Part shown: positions 58,842 through 64,000 of the stretch, piece by piece
How positions within the stretch are numbered: position 1 is the stretch's first letter
Layout: each line of letters starts with the position of its first letter
Source: Ga0077527 sp964606765
GTDB taxonomy: Bacteria > Pseudomonadota > Gammaproteobacteria > Burkholderiales > SG8-41
Reading direction: 5' to 3'
Assembly (NCBI GenBank): GCA_964606765.1
Contig: CAZSIR010000001.1
Coordinates: 14,450-78,449, forward strand
DNA: 64,000 nucleotides
Position numbers and translations under genes: made by a program
The notes under the pieces: generated by a model
Told to the model about the DNA's origin: nothing
Seen by the model: only the letters and a program-made list of their open reading frames with translations
The model's database searches: none

Positions 58842-60866
58842 TTGAAGACCATCACCCGTTTCCCGCACTCGTACACCGAAACCGAAGACTGCTGGATCCC
58901 GATGCCGGACGGCATCAAGCTCGCCGCCAAGCTGTGGCTGCCGGATATTGCACAGACCAAGCGTGTGCCGACGATCATCGAGGTCATTCCCTACCGCAAG
59001 CGCGACATCTACGCGCCGCGCGACGCCATGCACCACCGCTACTTCGCCGGCCACGGCTACGCCTCCATGCGCATCGACATGCGCGGATCGGGCGATTCGG
59101 ACGGCATCCAGGGCGTGTTTTCCATCGGCGGCGAGGCGGACGATACGGTGGAAGCGCTGAAATGGATTGAACAGCAACCATGGAGCGACGGCCAGGTGGG
59201 GATGTTCGGCATTTCCTGGGGCGGCTTCCAGGGCATACAGACGGCGAACCGCGCGCCGAAGCAGCTGAAGGCCGTGATCGCGCAATCCTTCGCGCCCGAC
59301 CGTTACCGCTACAGCCAGGTCTACCGCGGCGGCTGCGTGCTGCTGCGCTCCATCCGCTGGTCGAGCCAGCTCTTCGGCTACAAGTCGCGCGCCCCCGATC
59401 CACTGCTGGTCGGCGCCAAATGGCGCGACATGTGGATGGCGCGTCTCGAAAACGACACGCCGCAGATCGTCGCAGCGCTGCAGCACCAGGGCTTTGACCG
59501 CTACTGGAGCGAGCGCGCCGTCGATTTCCGCAACATCAAGGCGCCGTTCTATGCGCTGAGCGGCTGGGCCGACGGCGCCTATGTCAGTGCGGTGGACGAA
59601 ACCCTCAGCAAGCTTTCCACGCCGGCCAAAGGACTCATCGGTCCCTGGGGGCACCGCTACGGCCACCTCGGCATGCCAGGGCCGGCCATCGGACTGTTGC
59701 AGGAAGCGCTGCGCTGGTACGACCAGTGGATGCGCGGCAAGGACACCGGCATCATGGATGAGCCGAAACTGATCGCATGGATGCCGCGTTCGGTGCCGGC
59801 GAAGGCCTTCTACGCCGAATCGCCCGGGCGCTGGGTTGCCGAAGACCAGTGGCCGTCGCCGCGCATCAAGCCGCGCCGCTTTTTCCTCGCCGCCGACGGC
59901 ACGCTCGCCGCCAAGGGCGGACGCGCAGTGAAGCGCAGCTGGAAGTCGCCGCAGACTTTGGGCCTCGCCTGCGGTGAGCTGATGCCGTGGTTCCAGCACG
60001 GCGCGAGCCCCGAGCTCCCCGGTGACCAGCGCATGGATGACGGCCAGTCGCTGTGCTTCGACAGCGCGCCGCTGGCGCAGGATCTGGAAATTCTCGGCAC
60101 CACGAATGCCGAACTGACACTCGCCGTCGACCGGCCGACGGCCTTCATCTGCGTGCGCGTCTGCGACGTCGCGCCCGACGGCGCATCGACGCGCGTCACC
60201 TACGGCGTGTTCAACCTCACGCACCGCGACGGCGCCGCCAAACCGAAAAAGCTGCAGCCCGGCACTGAATACAAGATCCATTTCCCGCTCATCGACGCCG
60301 CCTATTCCTTCGCCAGGGGCCACCGCATCCGTGTCGCGGTGTCGACGACTTACTGGCCGCTGATCTGGCCGTCGCCGGAACCCGTCACGCTGACGCTGGT
60401 CGCCGGCAAGAGCGCGCTGTCGCTGCCGGTGCGTCCGCGCACGAAGCGCGACGACAAGCCGCCGAAATTCAAGCCGCCGGAATCCGCGCCGGCTTTCCCG
60501 CGGACTGCGCTGACCCCGGGCGGACGCACCCGCACCATCCACAGCGATCTCGGCTCGGGCGAGACCATCGTCGACGTCACCGACAGCAGCGGCCGCAACC
60601 GCTACGATGAAATCGACCTGGTCGCCGAGGCGCGCTCGACCGAGCGTTACCGCGTCGTGGACAGCGATCCGCTGTCCGCGACCGCCGAAGTGACCTGGAC
60701 CTGGGCATTCGAGCGCGGCGACTGGCACATCCGCACCGAAACCCGCACCCAGGTGTCCTGCACGAAAAAAGATTTTGTCATCCGTGCACGGATTGAAGCC
60801 TACGAGGGCAAGAAACGCGTGTTCGAACGCGACTTCGAGGAGCGTGTGCCGCGCAACGGCAACTGA
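58842..60866 (+). CDS. CocE/NonD family hydrolase (Xaa-Pro dipeptidyl-peptidase-like)
   Basis: 674 aa from the TTG at 58842, which follows caggaaaacc; the TTG at 58788 is too close to the mRNA start. The catalytic Ser lies in MFGISWGGFQG (GxSxGG), the His in GPWGHRYGHLG; the C-terminal jelly-roll domain begins near 380 (GELMPWFQHG ... LEILGTTNAELTLAVD). The family hydrolyses esters and amides such as cocaine or glutaryl-7-ACA. It lies 22 bases before a receptor, likely co-transcribed, which may collect the product acid. Confidence 0.9.
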   Translation: MKTITRFPHSYTETEDCWIPMPDGIKLAAKLWLPDIAQTKRVPTIIEVIPYRKRDIYAPRDAMHHRYFAGHGYASMRIDMRGSGDSDGIQGVFSIGGEADDTVEALKWIEQQPWSDGQVGMFGISWGGFQGIQTANRAPKQLKAVIAQSFAPDRYRYSQVYRGGCVLLRSIRWSSQLFGYKSRAPDPLLVGAKWRDMWMARLENDTPQIVAALQHQGFDRYWSERAVDFRNIKAPFYALSGWADGAYVSAVDETLSKLSTPAKGLIGPWGHRYGHLGMPGPAIGLLQEALRWYDQWMRGKDTGIMDEPKLIAWMPRSVPAKAFYAESPGRWVAEDQWPSPRIKPRRFFLAADGTLAAKGGRAVKRSWKSPQTLGLACGELMPWFQHGASPELPGDQRMDDGQSLCFDSAPLAQDLEILGTTNAELTLAVDRPTAFICVRVCDVAPDGASTRVTYGVFNLTHRDGAAKPKKLQPGTEYKIHFPLIDAAYSFARGHRIRVAVSTTYWPLIWPSPEPVTLTLVAGKSALSLPVRPRTKRDDKPPKFKPPESAPAFPRTALTPGGRTRTIHSDLGSGETIVDVTDSSGRNRYDEIDLVAEARSTERYRVVDSDPLSATAEVTWTWAFERGDWHIRTETRTQVSCTKKDFVIRARIEAYEGKKRVFERDFEERVPRNGN

Positions 60867-60888
60867 AGAAAAACCAAGGAGAAATCGC

Positions 60889-61857
60889 ATGAAAAATCTG
60901 AAACGGGCTGCCGTGTTGCTCGCCACGGCCTGCTTGTTCACGGGGGCCCACGCGCAGAAATTCCCGGAACGGCCGGTCACGCTGGTGATTCCATTCCCGC
61001 CCGGGGCTTCGACCGACGCCTTCGGCCGGCTCATTGCCCAGCGCATGTCGCAGGACCTCAAGCAGCAGGTCGTGGTGATGAACCGCGACGGCGCGGCCGG
61101 CGTCATCGGCACCAACTTCGTCGCGCGCGCGGCGCCTGACGGCTACACGCTGCTGTGGGGCACCTCGTCCGGGCTCGCGATCATGCCGGCGCTGAAAAAG
61201 AAACTGCCGTACGACCCGCAGCGCGATTTCGCGCCGATCAGCCTCGGCGCAAAAGTATCCTGGGTGCTGGTGGTGCATCCCTCGGTGCCGGTGCGCGACG
61301 TCAAAGGGCTGGTCGCGCTGGCGAAGAAAAATCCCGGCAAGATGAATTTCGCGTCGGCCGGCACCGGCGGCGCGCCGCACCTCGCCGGCGAGTTGTTCAA
61401 GTCGGTGGCGGGCATCGACGTCGTACACATCCCGTACCGCGGCACGGCGCTGTTCGCCGTCGACCTCGTTGCCGGACAGGTGGATTACGGTTTCGCGAGT
61501 CCGCTGACGACGGTGCCCTTCACCGAGACCGGCCGGCTGAAGGCGCTGGCCGTGACTTCAAACAAGCGGCTCGACGTCTATCCCGATGTGGCGACGATGG
61601 CCGAGGCGGGTTTCCCCGGTTTCGAGCTCACGCAGTGGTACGCGATGCTTGCGCCGGCGCGCACGCCGCCCGAAATCATTGCGACGCTCAATGCCGCCGT
61701 TCGCAACGCGCTCACCGATCCCAATGTGATCAAGCGCCTCGCCAACGACGGCGGCCTGCCCGCGCCGACGACGCCTGAAGGCCTCGCGGAATTCATCCGC
61801 AACGACACCGCGGCGTACGCGAAGATCGTCGAGAAGGCGCATATCAAGACCGAGTGA
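60889..61857 (+). CDS. TTT (Bug/TctC) family periplasmic substrate-binding protein
   Basis: 322 aa. caaggaga precedes the ATG. The leader ends near TGAHAQ. Landmarks are VTLVIPFPPGASTD, VVMNRDGAAG (a variant of VDNRxGAGG) and HIPYRGTALFAVDLVAGQV. It lies 22 bases after the CocE-type hydrolase. A good terminator closes the unit. Confidence 0.93.
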   Translation: MKNLKRAAVLLATACLFTGAHAQKFPERPVTLVIPFPPGASTDAFGRLIAQRMSQDLKQQVVVMNRDGAAGVIGTNFVARAAPDGYTLLWGTSSGLAIMPALKKKLPYDPQRDFAPISLGAKVSWVLVVHPSVPVRDVKGLVALAKKNPGKMNFASAGTGGAPHLAGELFKSVAGIDVVHIPYRGTALFAVDLVAGQVDYGFASPLTTVPFTETGRLKALAVTSNKRLDVYPDVATMAEAGFPGFELTQWYAMLAPARTPPEIIATLNAAVRNALTDPNVIKRLANDGGLPAPTTPEGLAEFIRNDTAAYAKIVEKAHIKTE

Positions 61858-61885
61858 CCGCCGGCCCTGACCGGGCCAAACGGCA

Positions 61886-61923
61886 GCGCGAAAGACCCGC
61901 AAACGGACGCCGGTCTTTCGCGC
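61886..61923 (+). terminator. Rho-independent terminator
   Basis: A perfect 12-bp stem gcgcgaaagacc / ggtctttcgcgc (61886-61897 and 61912-61923) with a 14-base loop and then ttctt. Lies between two convergent genes; the T-run is weak. Confidence 0.7.
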
Positions 61924-61942
61924 TTCTTACGCTACGGTTACT

Positions 61943-63148
61943 TCAGCCCGGCACGCCGAATTCGCGACGGCAGATCTCCGCCAGCTTCGCAACGCCCTGG
62001 CTGATTTCCTCGTGACTCAGGCTGGCAAAGCAAAGCCGCAGGCGGCTCTTGGCGTGCGTCTTGTTCACCGACCATTCCGGGCCGGGATTGATCGCGACGC
62101 CCGCGGCCTGCGCCAGCGGAAATAATTTCAGCGTATCCACGCCGTCCGGCAGCTTCACCCACAGGAAGATGCCGCCCTTGGGGTCGTCGAACTCCGCCGC
62201 CGCGCCGAACTGCTCGCGCAGCGCCTCCATCAGCGTCACCAGCTTCGCGCGCAGGCTCTTGCGCAGCGCCGGGACATGCCTGGTGAAATGCGCGGTGCAG
62301 TATTCGGCGAGGACCATCTGTTCCAGCGCGCCGGAACCGGCATCGGTCTTCAGCGCCAGCATGCGCGACAGGATGGACCACGGCGCGACGATGTAACCCA
62401 CGCGCAGGGCCGGCGCGATGGTCTTGGAGAAGGAGCCGATGTAAATCACATTGCCGGCGTCGCTCAGTGCATGAATTGCGGGCGGGCGTTCGCCGGACCA
62501 GATCAGATCGGCGTAGCAGTCGTCCTCGAACACCGGCACGCCGTATTCAGCAGCGAGCTTCAGCAGCGCCTGCCGCCGTTCCAGCGGCAGGATCGTGGCG
62601 CTGGGGTTCTGCACCGTCGGTATGGTGTAGATGTATTTTGGCCGTATTCCTTTGGTTTTTAAATCTTTTAATGCGGCTTCCAGCGCAGCTATGCGCAGGC
62701 CGTCGCGGTCGAGCGGAATGCCCACCGGCGTCACGCCGAGCTTCAGCAGGCGGTTGATCGAGCCCTGGTAGCAGTCCTCCTCGATGAGCACGGTGTCGCC
62801 GCGCGTGAGCAGCGTGAGGTTCACCAGGTCCAGCGCCTGCAGCGAGCCCGAGGTGATCAGGATGTCGTCGGCGCTGCAGGTAATGGAGGCATCGTGCTTC
62901 AGCTTCGCCACCAGAAAATCGCGCAGCGCGCGATAACCCTGCGGGCCGCTGTTGAGGCCGTAGGTCGACAGCGTGCGCCCCTCGCGTCGCAGCACCGCAT
63001 CGGCCGCCGCGATCAGGCCATCGAGCGGCAGCGCGTCCGGATCATTGTTGCCGCCGGTGAAATCGAATTTGACGCGACCGGCCCAGCGCGCGGCTGCGGG
63101 CGGCAGGCCGACGGGGAGCAACGGGGAGAAATCGAAAGGGGCGGTCAT
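61943..63148 (-). CDS. PLP-dependent class I/II aminotransferase (2-aminoadipate transaminase-like)
   Basis: 401 aa from 63148 (aagg six bases upstream); a further ATG at 63154 is possible. Fold-type I landmarks: GLNSGPQGYRALRDFL, LITSGSLQALDLV, the PLP-contact PTVQNPSATILPLERRQALL, EDDCYADLIWSG and the lysine in YIGSFSKTIAPALRVGYIVAP (about 237). This is close to LysN/MocR-type aminotransferases that move amino groups from 2-aminoadipate or branched amino acids. No helix-turn-helix is attached. It converges with the TTT gene. Confidence 0.9.
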   Translation of the reverse strand: MTAPFDFSPLLPVGLPPAAARWAGRVKFDFTGGNNDPDALPLDGLIAAADAVLRREGRTLSTYGLNSGPQGYRALRDFLVAKLKHDASITCSADDILITSGSLQALDLVNLTLLTRGDTVLIEEDCYQGSINRLLKLGVTPVGIPLDRDGLRIAALEAALKDLKTKGIRPKYIYTIPTVQNPSATILPLERRQALLKLAAEYGVPVFEDDCYADLIWSGERPPAIHALSDAGNVIYIGSFSKTIAPALRVGYIVAPWSILSRMLALKTDAGSGALEQMVLAEYCTAHFTRHVPALRKSLRAKLVTLMEALREQFGAAAEFDDPKGGIFLWVKLPDGVDTLKLFPLAQAAGVAINPGPEWSVNKTHAKSRLRLCFASLSHEEISQGVAKLAEICRREFGVPG

Positions 63149-63350
63149 GGCCATCCTTGTTGAACGGTAAAAGTCAGCAGGCAGTGTAACTTTGATTGAG
63201 AAGCGACACGGAGCCCGGTGAATTCAATTCAAGTCGCAGCGCATGATGTGGAATTTGCCTGCACGCGGATTGGAATGTTGCGGTGCCAGAACGGCGGCAG
63301 CGGTTGCGTTAAATCACGGGCGCTGTACCCTGTCAGTCAGAGGAGGAGCC

Positions 63351-64000
63351 ATGCAGTCCACCGAATCACGCATTACCGAATCAGGTATCACCATCAAGCG
63401 CCTGCATCCGCTGTTCGTCGCCGAAGTGACAGGCGTCGATCTGACGGCGCCCCTGCCGCGCGGGGATTTCCGTGCGATCTGGGATGCGTTCAACGAGCAC
63501 CAGATCCTCGTCTTCCGCGACCAGCGCTTTGACGACGCATCGCAGATCGCCTTCAGCCGCCATTTCGGCGAACTGGAAACCATGATCGCCCACCCCGGCA
63601 ATGACTGGAACCCCGGGCACATCTCGGTGATGACCAATCTCGGCAAGGACGGCAAATTTCTGCCGCTGGACCATCCGGCGATGCAGCACAGGGCGCGCAA
63701 CGAGGACTGGCACAGCGACAGCTCCTTCAAGCCGGTGGCGGCCCTGGCGTCGCTGCTGTCATCGCGCATCGTGCCCCCGGCCGGAGGCAACACCGATTTC
63801 GCCAGCGCCCGCGCGGCGTATGCGGACCTCCCTGCAGAGCGCAAAGCCGCGCTGGAAGGTCTGACCGCTCTGCACCGCATGACGCTGCGGGATGCGGCCA
63901 ACGACAAAGGCTACAAGGACGAAGACAAGAAACGCCATGTCGTCACCCACCCGCTGGTCCGCGCCAACCCGGTCAACGGCCGCAAGGCGCTTTACGTCGG
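63351..64000 (+). CDS. TauD/TfdA family dioxygenase (3'-truncated by the window)
   Basis: 216 residues are present, and the gene runs past the end. aggaggagcc precedes the ATG. The iron site begins H121-x-D123 (WHSDSSF); the second His lies outside. It matches the dioxygenase at 7712 in the same positions (VTGVDLTAPL, ILVFRDQRF, AFSRHFGELE) but the sequences differ clearly. It should use 2-oxoglutarate to hydroxylate an organic acid, as TfdA does; the substrate is not known. Confidence 0.88.
   Translation, partial: MQSTESRITESGITIKRLHPLFVAEVTGVDLTAPLPRGDFRAIWDAFNEHQILVFRDQRFDDASQIAFSRHFGELETMIAHPGNDWNPGHISVMTNLGKDGKFLPLDHPAMQHRARNEDWHSDSSFKPVAALASLLSSRIVPPAGGNTDFASARAAYADLPAERKAALEGLTALHRMTLRDAANDKGYKDEDKKRHVVTHPLVRANPVNGRKALYV

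Noticed and set aside
58536..61115. An 859-codon open frame on the minus strand.
   Set aside because: It overlaps the CocE and TTT genes, which have clear domains and good start sites. Its sequence is Arg/Ala/His-rich without a known domain, as expected of an antisense shadow in GC-rich DNA.
62640..62665. AT-rich stretch similar to the IHF-like repeats.
   Set aside because: It lies within the aminotransferase coding sequence and lacks the aatca-n-tta core.

Overview
This high-GC window reads as the chromosome of a betaproteobacterium, most likely Burkholderiales-like. The reasons are the GC-rich codon use, SlyX, and above all twelve Bug/TctC-type periplasmic solute-binding proteins (tripartite tricarboxylate transporter, TTT, receptors) scattered over 64 kb. 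No rRNA, tRNA, transposase, integrase, phage gene or CRISPR array was seen, so it looks like ordinary chromosome rich in carboxylate and xenobiotic catabolism.

Layout. 1-4500: C4-acid cluster (fumarase/tartrate dehydratase beta end, fumarate reductase/SDH-type flavoprotein, TTT receptor, Ldh2-type dehydrogenase). 4.5-11.4 kb: recQ, a DUF1330/CmcJ-like operon divergent from a TfdA-like dioxygenase, an OmpA-like lipoprotein, an FMN hydroxy-acid oxidase, a GNAT. 11.4-16.6 kb: small envelope and housekeeping genes (lipoprotein, S4 protein, slyX, serine hydrolase, VOC epimerase, thioesterase) ending in an OsmC-family gene interrupted by an in-frame TGA. 16.7-26.4 kb: four TTT receptors among MscS, M48 protease, CMD protein, enolase-superfamily, HIT-like and C45-acyltransferase genes. 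26.4-38.3 kb: racemase-like gene, PPK2, MazG-like, M32 carboxypeptidase, a Spy-like/envelope block, an exported methyltransferase-like protein, LOG, DUF3500, dienelactone hydrolase. 38.3-50.8 kb: TTT plus a RamB/ScfR-type regulator, ketopantoate-reductase-like, GFA, MmgE/PrpD, two TTT, PNPOx, a divergent SDR/TetR pair with twin operators, a DnaQ-like protein, an unusual CoA-transferase. 50.8-64 kb: four TTT, a TonB-like proline-rich protein, SemiSWEET, MBL hydrolase, DUF1080 lipoprotein, a second serine hydrolase, CocE hydrolase, aminotransferase, and a TauD-type gene cut by the window end.

Most notable: the OsmC-family gene (16079-16645) has UGA exactly where the peroxidatic cysteine is expected, the frame is intact on both sides, and the RNA after the UGA can fold into a hairpin with the features of a bacterial SECIS element, including a bulged U at the same offset as I recall for E. 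coli fdhF. I annotate it as a selenoprotein. Second, a recurring AT-rich element whose core fits the IHF consensus occurs six times between genes, often beside TTT receptors. Third, twelve TTT receptors occur without any TctA/TctB membrane gene.

How the genes work together (inference): many receptors feed carboxylates to enzymes encoded next to them (dehydrogenases, MmgE/PrpD, CoA-transferase, enolase-superfamily enzyme). Most receptor genes have their own Shine-Dalgarno, and several have their own terminator, so they appear to be independent units that share a general permease elsewhere.
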